Below, in pieces: positions 18,404-26,946 of a stretch of 64,000 nucleotides of DNA (position 1 is its first letter; each line of letters opens with the position of its first letter). Origin of the DNA: Clostridia bacterium (GTDB lineage: Bacteria; Bacillota; Clostridia; Christensenellales; UMGS416); NCBI GenBank assembly GCA_016938675.1, contig JAFGUF010000032.1, positions 1 to 64,000 on the forward strand, in the 5' to 3' direction. The translations under genes were made by a program, and so were the position numbers. The notes under the pieces are model-generated. The model saw nothing but the letters and a program-made list of their open reading frames with translations, did not search any database and was not told the DNA's origin.

Positions 18404-18517
18404 TCTAATCTATTTTGATTACTTTAAGCAGCAAAGTGCAATAAAGTAGTGGTAAAGAAATAAAGGATATTAAAATTAAATGCAAGAAACAAAAACAGAC
18501 CTTAAAAGAAGCATAGT
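18373..18517 (+). repeat. Direct repeat A of the 1600-bp duplication
   Basis: 145 bp matching 19973-20117 with three substitutions (at 18404, 18433 and 18476) and no gaps, exactly 1600 bp apart. It covers the last codons of L3, the intergenic region and the first codons of the ABC permease gene. Confidence 0.95.
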
Positions 18518-18527
18518 GGAAGCATAG
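18480..18527 (+). pseudogene. Truncated copy of the ABC-2 permease start
   Basis: The ATG at 18480 begins MQETKTDLKRSIV, identical to the true permease start at 20080, but runs into TAG at 18525 after 15 codons. It retains the AAAGGATATT leader. It is a duplication scar between L3 and L4, not a functional gene. Confidence 0.85.
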
Positions 18528-18573
18528 TAAACACAACGTTGGTAATTTACAAGACAGAATTACAGGAGAAAAG

Positions 18574-19971
18574 ATGAGTTTTAATAAGTTTATAAAAATA
18601 ATGAAATTAATATCAATTTTTTTCTTTTCATATTTCTTGTTAGCATGTCAGCCCACGCCAGAAGAAGAAATCGTAATTTCAAAGGAGAATTTGGATGAGA
18701 AACTTCTAATTACCAGCGCTCCTGTGAACACTGAATTTGATAATATGATAAGCGAAATAAAATGGAATACAACAGTTATTAAAGAACATGATATTTTGGG
18801 TAAAACAGAATTAACAGTAAGGGTTGACTCGAAAATACAACCATCTTTAGTAACGCAGATTATGTTTGTAAAGCCATCAGTGTTTAATATTAATTTCGTT
18901 GATAAAGCATTGGATTATTTTTTTGATGATATTTACTATGATCATATTTTAACAACTGAGGATTGGCAAACAAAAATACTGTATTTAAAACAAGCTGAAA
19001 GTGAAGAAAATGCTGACAAAGAATATATAGATGAAACAGTAGAATATTTTAAAAGTTTGGAAGCAAACGCTCCTCAAACGAATCTAAATGCTCATAAAAA
19101 TTTTCAATCAGATGAAAGTGGTGAATATTTATTATATAAAAATTATCCAAATGAGAGTGGTATAGGTTTTTTGAGTGTTATTAATCGTGGTAAATCATGC
19201 ACTTTGTTCGATTACCATATAGATTTTTACAATAAGGAACTTGTTGAGACAAACTTATTATATGAAGGAACATCAGCGAGAGGAATGAGCATGACTTATT
19301 CAGAGGCGAGTAAAATTGCAGAACAAGCAGTTAAAATATTATGCGATGATAATATGTGCCTTTTATACTCGACATATGTGAATATAGTTGAGCTATCAGA
19401 TTTTAGTCCAGATAGGATTAGCAATATAAAGTATTCACAAGAATGTAATCAATGCTATGAGTTTTATTTTGTTAGAAAATATAACACGATTAATGGCGCT
19501 AAGTTTAATCTAGCATCACGTTATATTGAAAGTATAGATTATAATTTTGCTGAGATTTGGCAGGGAGAAGAAATAAAAATTATAGTGGATGATAGTGGGA
19601 TAGTAAGCTTTTTATGGTATAGTCCTACGGAAGTTCTGGAGAATATTAATTATAATGCTGCAACAATGGATTTTGAAGAGATATTTGAAATATTTAAAAA
19701 AAATATAATTTATAATTATATATGGGCAGAAGATAAAGATCAGAAAATCGAGATAATAATTGATGATATTGAATATGGAATAGTTCGGTTGCCTGATAAA
19801 AATAATATAAATACATATATTACTATACCAGTATGGTATTTTAATGGTAGCAAAGTAATTAATACAGACTATTATACCGAAAATACGACGCCAACTGGAA
19901 AAGAGAGAAATACATTTATTATTATTAGTGCTATTGACGGAACTATCATTGATGCAAATTTAGGCTATTAA
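18574..19971 (+). CDS. Array lipoprotein L4 (unknown function)
   Basis: 465 residues; lipobox LLAC (Cys25) followed by QPTPEEEIVISKEN. Family landmarks: ATMDFEEIFEIFKKN, ITIPVWYFNGS and SAIDGTIID. The base composition is the most AT-rich of the array. The gene lies wholly within a 1600-bp segment bounded by direct repeats and appears to have been inserted between L3 and the permease. Its 5' leader (about 90 bp) aligns with that of L3, and ACAGGAGAAAAG precedes the ATG. Remnants of the L3 tail follow its stop at 19971. Confidence 0.75.
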   Translation: MSFNKFIKIMKLISIFFFSYFLLACQPTPEEEIVISKENLDEKLLITSAPVNTEFDNMISEIKWNTTVIKEHDILGKTELTVRVDSKIQPSLVTQIMFVKPSVFNINFVDKALDYFFDDIYYDHILTTEDWQTKILYLKQAESEENADKEYIDETVEYFKSLEANAPQTNLNAHKNFQSDESGEYLLYKNYPNESGIGFLSVINRGKSCTLFDYHIDFYNKELVETNLLYEGTSARGMSMTYSEASKIAEQAVKILCDDNMCLLYSTYVNIVELSDFSPDRISNIKYSQECNQCYEFYFVRKYNTINGAKFNLASRYIESIDYNFAEIWQGEEIKIIVDDSGIVSFLWYSPTEVLENINYNAATMDFEEIFEIFKKNIIYNYIWAEDKDQKIEIIIDDIEYGIVRLPDKNNINTYITIPVWYFNGSKVINTDYYTENTTPTGKERNTFIIISAIDGTIIDANLGY

Positions 19972-19972
19972 A

Positions 19973-20117
19973 GGGAATAATTAAAATGGTTGGACAGCAT
20001 TAAACTAATCTATTTTGATTACTTTAAGCAGCTAAGTGCAATAAAGTAGTGGTAAAGAAATAAAGGATATTAAAAGTAAATGCAAGAAACAAAAACAGAC
20101 CTTAAAAGAAGCATAGT
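19973..20117 (+). repeat. Direct repeat B of the 1600-bp duplication
   Basis: Second copy of the 145-bp repeat at 18373-18517. Here the copied L3 tail is stranded outside any gene, while the copied permease start is the genuine one. Confidence 0.95.
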
Positions 20118-20832
20118 AAATTTATCATCAGTAATATATATTGGCGTGATGATACTAGTAATAGCGCTTGGCGCAGGAATGAAGCAGCTATTTCCTGAGA
20201 ATGCCATAAGTCTGGGCTTAATGACCTATTACCACGCTCAGATGCTTACCAACTCCCTGCGCTCAGACATTGTGCTTATGGCGCTGCCTATTATCTGCAC
20301 ACTGCCATACACCTCTGCATTCCTTGATGAATACAGCAGCGGCTACATCAAATCATACCTCATGAAATGCGATAAAAGGCAGTATATAAAAGGGAAGATT
20401 CTAGCCCCTGCCATATCCGGAGGTCTTGTGCTGGCGGCCGGGATATTAGCATTTTTCTTCATTGCTAAGCTTATCTATTCACCGATGGAGAACGTCAGCG
20501 AGTATGCTATACCGCCGTTTATGAATGTGCTGATGTATGCCATTAAGTTCTTCTTTGCAGGCGCGTTATGGGCTAGTGTAGGCGCGCTGCTTGCCAATAT
20601 ATCCTTATCAAAATATATGGCATACGCATCGCCATTTGTATTCTTTTACGTGCTGGTTATTTTGCAGGAAAGATACTTCAGAAGCCTTTATGTAATCAAT
20701 CCCAAAGAGTGGCTGATAATCGATCACACATGGCCGCTGGGCAGCTGGGGCGCAATAATACTAATGGTTATTTTGACAGTAATTATATGTACAGTGAATT
20801 TCAATATAATAGAAAGGCGGATAGAAGGATGA
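20080..20832 (+). CDS. ABC-2-type transporter permease, subunit 1
   Basis: 250-residue membrane protein with about six hydrophobic segments (near residues 15-35, 60-80, 105-130, 155-175, 185-205, 220-240). It has the size and layout of ABC-2 permeases such as the LanE/LanG subunits of lantibiotic self-protection exporters or bacitracin exporters. It overlaps the next permease gene by 4 bp (ATGA), and an ATPase follows, giving an A-B-ATPase exporter. GC content rises sharply relative to the upstream lipoprotein genes. A truncated second copy of its start lies at 18480. Substrate unknown; the lipoproteins flanking it on both sides suggest a shared role at the envelope. Confidence 0.8.
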   Translation: MQETKTDLKRSIVNLSSVIYIGVMILVIALGAGMKQLFPENAISLGLMTYYHAQMLTNSLRSDIVLMALPIICTLPYTSAFLDEYSSGYIKSYLMKCDKRQYIKGKILAPAISGGLVLAAGILAFFFIAKLIYSPMENVSEYAIPPFMNVLMYAIKFFFAGALWASVGALLANISLSKYMAYASPFVFFYVLVILQERYFRSLYVINPKEWLIIDHTWPLGSWGAIILMVILTVIICTVNFNIIERRIEG

Positions 20833-21725
20833 ATGCAATGAGCCAAGTTTGGGAAATCTGCCTATACAACTTCCGCAGTTGGAAAAAGAATCCTAGAATA
20901 TTTATAACGTTTGGGCTTGCTTTTGTGCTGTGTTTTTTGCTTACAGACAAGGCGGTTAAATTCAGCTATGAATATAATACTATTATGCAGGTGGCGGAGC
21001 CATTTGTGTGGTCATTTGGGGACAGCAACTCAATATTGCTCGCCTCACTGCTTCTAATACTGTTATTTTCAGACATGCCGTTTTTAGGCGTTGGCATACC
21101 GTATTATCTGATGAGGACAACTCGCTTCAGATGGATGCTAGGGCAGGTATTATATATAGTTCTTGCGACGTTTATCTATATGGTCTTTATCCTGATATCC
21201 AGCATATTGTTGTGTGCTAAGAATGCATTCCCCGGCAATATGTGGTCGGAGACGGGAGCGATATTGGGGTATTCACCTGCAGGAAAGGCAGTAGCTCTGC
21301 CTAGCATGGTGAAAACCATGGAGATGAGCACGCCCTATGAGTGCATGGCTACAATCTTTTTGCTGATGCTTTTGTATGTACTGGTGTGCGTATTCATTAT
21401 GTTTGCAGTAAATATCAAGAAGGGCAAGTTTTGGGGAATAGCCAGCGTATTTGTATTCAGCCTATTCGGATTTCTGCTTAATCCGCAGATGTTCAAGCAA
21501 GCGCTTGACTTGAAGGACGAGCAGATGTACATAGCAAATGTTATTACGGGCTGGCTGTCGCCTTTGAATCACGCGACATACCATATGCATAACTTCGGGT
21601 ATGATTTGCTGCCTAGGATGTGGCATACGTACCTATTCTATGGCGGTGTGATACTGATTTTATTTATTATTTCGTATTTAGGAGTCAGGAAATATAACTT
21701 TAAATTTACCGGAGGGCTGGATTGA
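20829..21725 (+). CDS. ABC-2-type transporter permease, subunit 2
   Basis: 298 residues from the ATG at 20829 (site GAAGG), overlapping the upstream stop by 4 bp. About six membrane segments, with a large extracytoplasmic portion around residues 115-170. It pairs with the 20080 product as the second membrane half. An in-frame upstream extension to 20709 lies inside subunit 1 and is rejected. The downstream ATPase ATG overlaps its stop as TGATG, so translation of all three components is coupled. A family name cannot be fixed by eye. Confidence 0.78.
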   Translation: MNAMSQVWEICLYNFRSWKKNPRIFITFGLAFVLCFLLTDKAVKFSYEYNTIMQVAEPFVWSFGDSNSILLASLLLILLFSDMPFLGVGIPYYLMRTTRFRWMLGQVLYIVLATFIYMVFILISSILLCAKNAFPGNMWSETGAILGYSPAGKAVALPSMVKTMEMSTPYECMATIFLLMLLYVLVCVFIMFAVNIKKGKFWGIASVFVFSLFGFLLNPQMFKQALDLKDEQMYIANVITGWLSPLNHATYHMHNFGYDLLPRMWHTYLFYGGVILILFIISYLGVRKYNFKFTGGLD

Positions 21726-22375
21726 TGAACAAGCAAGACATAGCAATTAGCATACAGAATGTATATAAATCATTCGGCAGTGAAGAGGTACTGCACAACA
21801 TAAACCATGAATTCGAAGAAGGAAAAATTCACGGAATTGTGGGCAATAATGGCAGCGGTAAAACCGTTTTATTTAAGTGCATGTGTGGATTTTTATATCC
21901 TAGCAAAGGCAAGATATTTGTTGACTACCAGCAGGTAGGCAAGGATATGGACTTTCCTGAAGACATGGGAATAATTATCGAAACGCCGGGCTTTCTGCCG
22001 TATCAGTCAGGATTTAAGAATCTGCAGATACTGGCATCATTAAGAAAAAAGATAGACGACAAAACAATAAAGGAAACTATCAAAAGAGTTGGGCTTGACC
22101 CGGACATGAAAAAGCATGTATCTAAGTATTCATTGGGTATGCGGCAAAGGCTGGGAATAGCCCAAGCAATTATGGAAGACCCGCTGATGCTTATTCTGGA
22201 TGAGCCATTCAACGGCCTTGATAAGCACGCAATAAAGGATATGCGAAAGCTCTTTTTAGAGCTAAAGGCAAAAGGCAAGACTATACTCCTTGCTAGCCAT
22301 AATCAAGCGGACATAGATGAGCTATGCGATACTGTGTGCGAGATGGATGCAGGAGTCTTGACAATAATAAGGTAA
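21725..22375 (+). CDS. ABC exporter ATPase (LanF/BcrA-like)
   Basis: 216 residues from the ATG at 21725, which has GGAGG about nine bases upstream; a TTG three bases earlier is the alternative. The Walker A is GNNGSGKT, the signature is YSLGMRQRLGIAQA, typical of drug and antimicrobial-peptide exporters (LGMRQRLGIA), the Walker B is LMLILDEPFNGLD, and the switch His is in ASHNQ. It is slightly shorter than most BcrA/LanF proteins (about 230-300) because it ends soon after the H-loop. It powers the two preceding permeases. Function by homology: export of, or protection against, a peptide or lipid-active compound. Confidence 0.85.
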   Translation: MNKQDIAISIQNVYKSFGSEEVLHNINHEFEEGKIHGIVGNNGSGKTVLFKCMCGFLYPSKGKIFVDYQQVGKDMDFPEDMGIIIETPGFLPYQSGFKNLQILASLRKKIDDKTIKETIKRVGLDPDMKKHVSKYSLGMRQRLGIAQAIMEDPLMLILDEPFNGLDKHAIKDMRKLFLELKAKGKTILLASHNQADIDELCDTVCEMDAGVLTIIR

Positions 22376-22405
22376 ATAAGAAAATGAGAAAGGTAAAAAG
22401 AGAGA

Positions 22406-23866
22406 ATGACTAAAAGAAGTAAATTAATTTTATTTGCAGCAGTGATATTGATAATAGCGTCTATAGCCACTGCATGCCAGCCAACTCCGGATAACGGAAC
22501 AGTGATTTCAAAAAACAATACTGAGAAGGAAATTGAGGAGTCTGCAGAGCAGTATAAAGACGTGGATTCAATTGAATTTGACTATGAAGTACCGGCGCAT
22601 GTAACAGAAAGGTATCCCATTGTGGAAGGAAACCTGGATATGGTGATTGACGCAGATGTCATAATGCCTGAACTTGACAGAGTGCCCGTTGCTAAAGTTG
22701 GGTCTGATCCATTTACGCAGGAGAGAGCGGATGAGCTTATAGAATACTTCATGGAGGACGGAATCCTTGTAAGCTCCTGGACACCCACAAAGGAATACTT
22801 TGATGAACTGATAGTGGAAGCGAAAAAAGGCCACCTTGTAGACGGCGAATATGTCTTCGATGAGGATAGCCAGATGTGGTTGGATGAGTTGCTTCAAATG
22901 CGGGAAGATGCGCCTGATAAGGATATTCAAGAGCTTATTACCGATTACTCAATTTCAAATGGTCAAAGACTTAACGGAAGAATCGTAATAGACGGCGAAG
23001 TGAAGGGAAGCGTTTCCGCTTCAGAGAAAGCTTTTTACTTTAACGCGGAAAAATCATTCAGGAGTGCGGACAGAAAAAACTATGATGAGATGACAGGTGA
23101 AGAGATTGAGATGCCTCAAAGAGAGTTTGACTTTACTTGTGAGCAGGCAGAAGCAAAAGCTCAAGCATTACTGTCGGAACTTAGCATAGAGGGCATGAAA
23201 GTGGTTGAAACCGAAAAAATATACTACTTTGAGGGCAGCTATACCAGTGATGTAGATTATGGCGGATACCTGCTGACATTCATGCGCGAATTCGGAGGAC
23301 TGACTCCGGCCAAGGAAGTAGGCTTCGGAATGGGCCCTAATGATTCATTTGATGTATCACCCCCAATTGAAACCGAGATGATAACAGTTGCAGTGAATGA
23401 ATATGGCGAGATAACAATGTTCACATGGAGAAACCCGGTAAAGATATTAGGAACAATGACAGAGCATGTAGATATACTCCCCTTTGAGGACATACTTGCC
23501 AGGCTTGAGGAGTGGTCCAAAATACAATTTGCTTTTATGGGCGGCTATAGTATGGAAACAATGATGATTAAAGATGTATATGAAATACGTTTAGGATTAA
23601 ATTATTTGCCTATTCAAAACAATCCTGATGAGTATATGTACGCTCCATGTTGGTTCTTCGTCTATAAGGATTGGCAGGAATTCACCGAAGAACAGCTTGA
23701 AAGTATAAACAGCATGGGCGGGTATTTTGCTCACTGGGATGAAATGGGAGATGAATACTTTATCTTCTCCGCTATTGACGGCGCAAGTGTATCAGTATAT
23801 TCGCAGGCACTGAAGGACGAAGTGATGAGCGAATATGAAATGCCTACGCCGATGCCCGAGGATTAA
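22406..23866 (+). CDS. Array lipoprotein L5 (unknown function)
   Basis: 486 residues; lipobox ATAC (Cys24) then QPTPDNGTVISKNN. Landmarks are FTWRNPVKI, DILPFEDI, YAPCWFFVYK and FSAIDGASVSVYS. L5, L6 and L7 form a second subfamily, differing from L1-L4 by the ASVS ending and by a shared LVDGEYVFDE-type central segment (L5 and L7). Their GC content is higher than that of L2-L4. The C-terminal codons encoding LKDEVMSE and PED recur as a stranded fragment after L6, evidence of duplication. The start has an AAAGAGAG site 31 bp after the ATPase gene. Confidence 0.77.
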   Translation: MTKRSKLILFAAVILIIASIATACQPTPDNGTVISKNNTEKEIEESAEQYKDVDSIEFDYEVPAHVTERYPIVEGNLDMVIDADVIMPELDRVPVAKVGSDPFTQERADELIEYFMEDGILVSSWTPTKEYFDELIVEAKKGHLVDGEYVFDEDSQMWLDELLQMREDAPDKDIQELITDYSISNGQRLNGRIVIDGEVKGSVSASEKAFYFNAEKSFRSADRKNYDEMTGEEIEMPQREFDFTCEQAEAKAQALLSELSIEGMKVVETEKIYYFEGSYTSDVDYGGYLLTFMREFGGLTPAKEVGFGMGPNDSFDVSPPIETEMITVAVNEYGEITMFTWRNPVKILGTMTEHVDILPFEDILARLEEWSKIQFAFMGGYSMETMMIKDVYEIRLGLNYLPIQNNPDEYMYAPCWFFVYKDWQEFTEEQLESINSMGGYFAHWDEMGDEYFIFSAIDGASVSVYSQALKDEVMSEYEMPTPMPED

Positions 23867-24076
23867 GCCTCGATAAAAACCACAAAAACAACTAAGTTAA
23901 ATATGTTTACAACTTGCAGGAAGGAGGGCCCAACTATTAAAAAGAGAAACTTTACTATGTTATCAGTATTTTTATTTGCACTCGGGCTCTCCGCCTGCTT
24001 GGCTACACCTGATAATCAGGTAGTAATACCAAAGAGCAATACAGAGCAGGAAATAATTAAGTCGGCAGAAGAATAC
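23811..24076 (+). repeat. Direct repeat 1 of the L5-L6-L7 duplication
   Basis: About 265 bp spanning the L5 C-terminal codons, the intergenic leader and the first 45 or so codons of L6. It matches 25377-25641 at an offset of about 1566, with scattered substitutions and one single-base indel near 23906. Confidence 0.9.
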
Positions 24077-25360
24077 AACGATGCAAACTTAATAGAATTC
24101 GAATATAGCGTCCCTGAACATGTTGAGGATAGATACGTACTGGCCCAAGATAAGCTGGAGATGGTAATTGATGCAGATGTCATAATGCCGGATATTAGCA
24201 GGATACCTGTTGCCAAAGTTGCGCCTGATACAATCACACAGGAGATGGCCGACAGGATAAGAAACTATTTTACTCAAGACGGAGTATTAATGAATGATTC
24301 TGTATACACAAAATCAGATTTTGACAAGATGATTATTGCAGCTGAGTTGGAATACCAGCAAAGTGAAAGCGATGAACCTATATACATGGATGGTATCGAA
24401 ATAATTGAGTTTTATATGCAGGAGCGAGAAAAAGCGCCCGAAGAATGTATTCAGGAAGCAATAACAGATTATTCAATATTTACTGAATCAGGTCTAAGTG
24501 GAACTGTAGTAGTTGACGGAGAAGAGAAGGCGCATCTTACAATGAAGGAAACCTATATTTTCTACCAAACATTCTCTTACTATTGGCTTGCTGAAAGGAA
24601 ACAGTATGATATTTTGGACAACGAGATGATATTCACTCAGAAAGAGATTGACTTTACACAAGAGCAGGCAATGGAAATAGCAGAGGATTTTTTCGGGCAA
24701 ATTGGCATAGAAAACATGGGACTAAACGGAAGCGATAAAATATATTATGACGGCGAAGGCGAAGGGTTAGACATTGAATGCGGAGGATACGTTTTGTACT
24801 TCTCGTGCATGTTCGGAGGCCTGCTGCCGCCTAGAGAGGCCGGGATGTCAATGAGTCCTAACGACAACTTTGACGTATCTCCTCCTGTAGATATTGAAAG
24901 CGTGGAAATTGCTATAAACGAATACGGAGAAATAACACAGTTCACATGGAGAAATCCGATTAAGATAGTTGATACATTGACAGAGCATGTTGAGATTCTT
25001 CCTTTTGACGAAATCATGGAAAGGCTTAAGGAATGGTCCCAAATACAATTTGCTTATATGAGCAACTTTTATACCGAAGGATTGATGATAAAGGATGTAT
25101 ACGAAATAAGGCTGGGGCTTTACTATATGCCGATTAGAAACAATCCAAATGAGTTTATGTATGCACCATGCTGGTTCTTTGTATATAAGGAAACACTTGA
25201 GTATACAGATGAACAGATTGTAAGAATGAATGAATTAGGAATCCATATGCAGAGCTGGGATGAAGAACTTGATTATTATTTTATATTTTCCGCTGTTGAC
25301 GGAGCAAGTGTATCTGTATATTCGCAAGAGACGATAGATAAATTTAGTCAGTTAGATTAA
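23936..25360 (+). CDS. Array lipoprotein L6, probable ATT start
   Basis: I place the start at ATT 23936, seven bases after AAGGAGGG (23921-23928). This gives 474 residues with an n-region KKRNF ahead of the hydrophobic core and lipobox LSAC (Cys21), then LATPDNQVVIPKSN. The next ATG (23957) is 28 bases from the ribosome site and would remove every positive charge from the signal peptide. An in-frame ATG at 23903 lies upstream of the ribosome site. Family landmarks are FTWRNPIKI, EILPFDEI, YAPCWFFVYK and FSAVDGASVSVYS. Exported lipoprotein of unknown role. The gene is certain; the unusual start is inferred. Confidence 0.75.
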   Translation: MKKRNFTMLSVFLFALGLSACLATPDNQVVIPKSNTEQEIIKSAEEYNDANLIEFEYSVPEHVEDRYVLAQDKLEMVIDADVIMPDISRIPVAKVAPDTITQEMADRIRNYFTQDGVLMNDSVYTKSDFDKMIIAAELEYQQSESDEPIYMDGIEIIEFYMQEREKAPEECIQEAITDYSIFTESGLSGTVVVDGEEKAHLTMKETYIFYQTFSYYWLAERKQYDILDNEMIFTQKEIDFTQEQAMEIAEDFFGQIGIENMGLNGSDKIYYDGEGEGLDIECGGYVLYFSCMFGGLLPPREAGMSMSPNDNFDVSPPVDIESVEIAINEYGEITQFTWRNPIKIVDTLTEHVEILPFDEIMERLKEWSQIQFAYMSNFYTEGLMIKDVYEIRLGLYYMPIRNNPNEFMYAPCWFFVYKETLEYTDEQIVRMNELGIHMQSWDEELDYYFIFSAVDGASVSVYSQETIDKFSQLD

Positions 25361-25376
25361 ATGCTTGCATACAAGC

Positions 25377-25641
25377 TGAAGGACGAAGTGATGAGCGAAT
25401 GAGAAATGGGTACGAAGATTCCGGAGGATTAAGCCTCGATAAAAACCACAAAAACAACTAAGTTAAATATGTAACAACTTGTAGAAAGGAGAGCCCAATT
25501 ATTAAAAAGAGAAACTTTACTATGTTATCAGTATTTTTATTTGCACTCGGGCTCTCAGCCTGCATGGCTACACCTGATAATCAGGTAGTAATACCAAAGA
25601 GCAATACAGAGCAGGAAATTATTAAGTCAGCAGAAGAAAAT
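25377..25641 (+). repeat. Direct repeat 2 of the L5-L6-L7 duplication
   Basis: Second copy of the repeat at 23811. Its first 60 bp are a stranded fragment of the L5 3' end, now interrupted by TGA, lying between L6 and L7. Confidence 0.9.
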
Positions 25642-26946
25642 AAGGATACAGACAGAGATTTCATTTATGAAGCACCAAATCATATTGCTGAAACTTTCGT
25701 TATAGTACAGGGGCATTTGGATATAAAAGTAGATGCAGATGTTAATGTGCCGGACATTGACCATGTGCCTGTGGCTAAAATCACAACAGACCCTTTTAAA
25801 CAGGAGAGAGTAGAGGAGCTTATAGAATATTTTTTAGAAGACGGAATATTAATCAACGGCTATGTTCCTACAAAAGAATACTATGATGAAAGGATTTTGG
25901 ATGCAAGACGCGGCTATTTAGTTGATGGAGAGTATGTTTTTGATGAAAGCAGCGAGGAATGGTTAGCACAATTATTGGAAGAAAGAGATAAAGCGCCTGC
26001 GGAAGACATTAAAGAGCCTATCGACTTCTATATGCCTATAGAAGATGAATATTTTTCTTGCAGAATACAAAAGGACGAGCAGATAATAGGCAATTTTAGA
26101 GTAAATGGAGATTGGAGGTTTTTGTACTACAATGAAGCTAACTATAGAGAAGCTGACAGGAACTATTATAACTATGAAACAGCAGAGCAGATAATTTTAT
26201 CTGAAAAGGAAATAAATATGACTGAAAAGGAAGCGATTAAAGCGGCACAGAAAATATTTATTGACCTAGGGATTGAAGGCATGGAAGTATCTGAGATTAA
26301 AAAGATATACTATACGGAAAACGAAGATATTTACGGTGAGATAAAATATGGCGGATATTCCTTGACTTTTATGAGAGGATTCAGCGGAATGATGCCGCTT
26401 AATATCAAAAATTGTGGAATGAGTCAGTGGGATGCGTTTGAAGTTTCTCCTCCTGTGGAAGTTGAAATAATGAAAGTAGATGTTGATGAGAACGGAAACG
26501 TTACAAGTTTCCTTTGGCAAAATCCGATAAGAATTGTTGATATATTTACAGACCATGTAGATATTTTGCCATTTGATGACATTATGGAAAGATTCCGTGA
26601 ATTCTCCAAGCTTCAGTTTGGATATACTGGCAGCATGGACGATATGCAAAGTATTTATGAGTTTTATAAAATAGACCTGAAGCTTGTATATCTTCCACTT
26701 AAAAATAATCCTGTTGAATTTATGTATGCGCCTTGCTGGGTGTTTACATATAAACAAAGGGTAGAGTATACACAAGAACAGATAGACTGGTATGAATCTA
26801 ATGGAGGATATATTCCGCAGAATTGGGATGATTTGCGTGACAGCTACTTGATTTTTTCTGCAGTTGATGGAGCAAGCGTATCATCTTATTCAACCAGTTT
26901 CGCAGAAAAAGCAGAAAAAACTAGAAAAGAGTTGGGATATGATTGA
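25501..26946 (+). CDS. Array lipoprotein L7, probable ATT start
   Basis: 481 residues if started at ATT 25501, behind AAAGGAGAG, by the same reasoning as for L6; the first ATG is 25522. The upstream ATG that would extend L6 is out of frame here because of a one-base deletion, which strengthens the internal ATT start. The first 45 or so residues are almost identical to L6 (LSACMATPDNQVV), while the remainder is closer in layout to L5 (LVDGEYVFDE), so the gene looks mosaic. Landmarks are DILPFDDI, YAPCWVFTYK and FSAVDGASVSSYS. It overlaps the next ATPase gene by 8 bp, tying the array to the MacB-like system. Confidence 0.75.
   Translation: MKKRNFTMLSVFLFALGLSACMATPDNQVVIPKSNTEQEIIKSAEENKDTDRDFIYEAPNHIAETFVIVQGHLDIKVDADVNVPDIDHVPVAKITTDPFKQERVEELIEYFLEDGILINGYVPTKEYYDERILDARRGYLVDGEYVFDESSEEWLAQLLEERDKAPAEDIKEPIDFYMPIEDEYFSCRIQKDEQIIGNFRVNGDWRFLYYNEANYREADRNYYNYETAEQIILSEKEINMTEKEAIKAAQKIFIDLGIEGMEVSEIKKIYYTENEDIYGEIKYGGYSLTFMRGFSGMMPLNIKNCGMSQWDAFEVSPPVEVEIMKVDVDENGNVTSFLWQNPIRIVDIFTDHVDILPFDDIMERFREFSKLQFGYTGSMDDMQSIYEFYKIDLKLVYLPLKNNPVEFMYAPCWVFTYKQRVEYTQEQIDWYESNGGYIPQNWDDLRDSYLIFSAVDGASVSSYSTSFAEKAEKTRKELGYD

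Noticed and set aside
20080-22375. Lanthipeptide biosynthetic locus suggested by the LanFEG-like exporter
   Set aside because: No lanM/lanB/lanC or precursor peptide gene was found within the locus; the exporter is reported without that interpretation.
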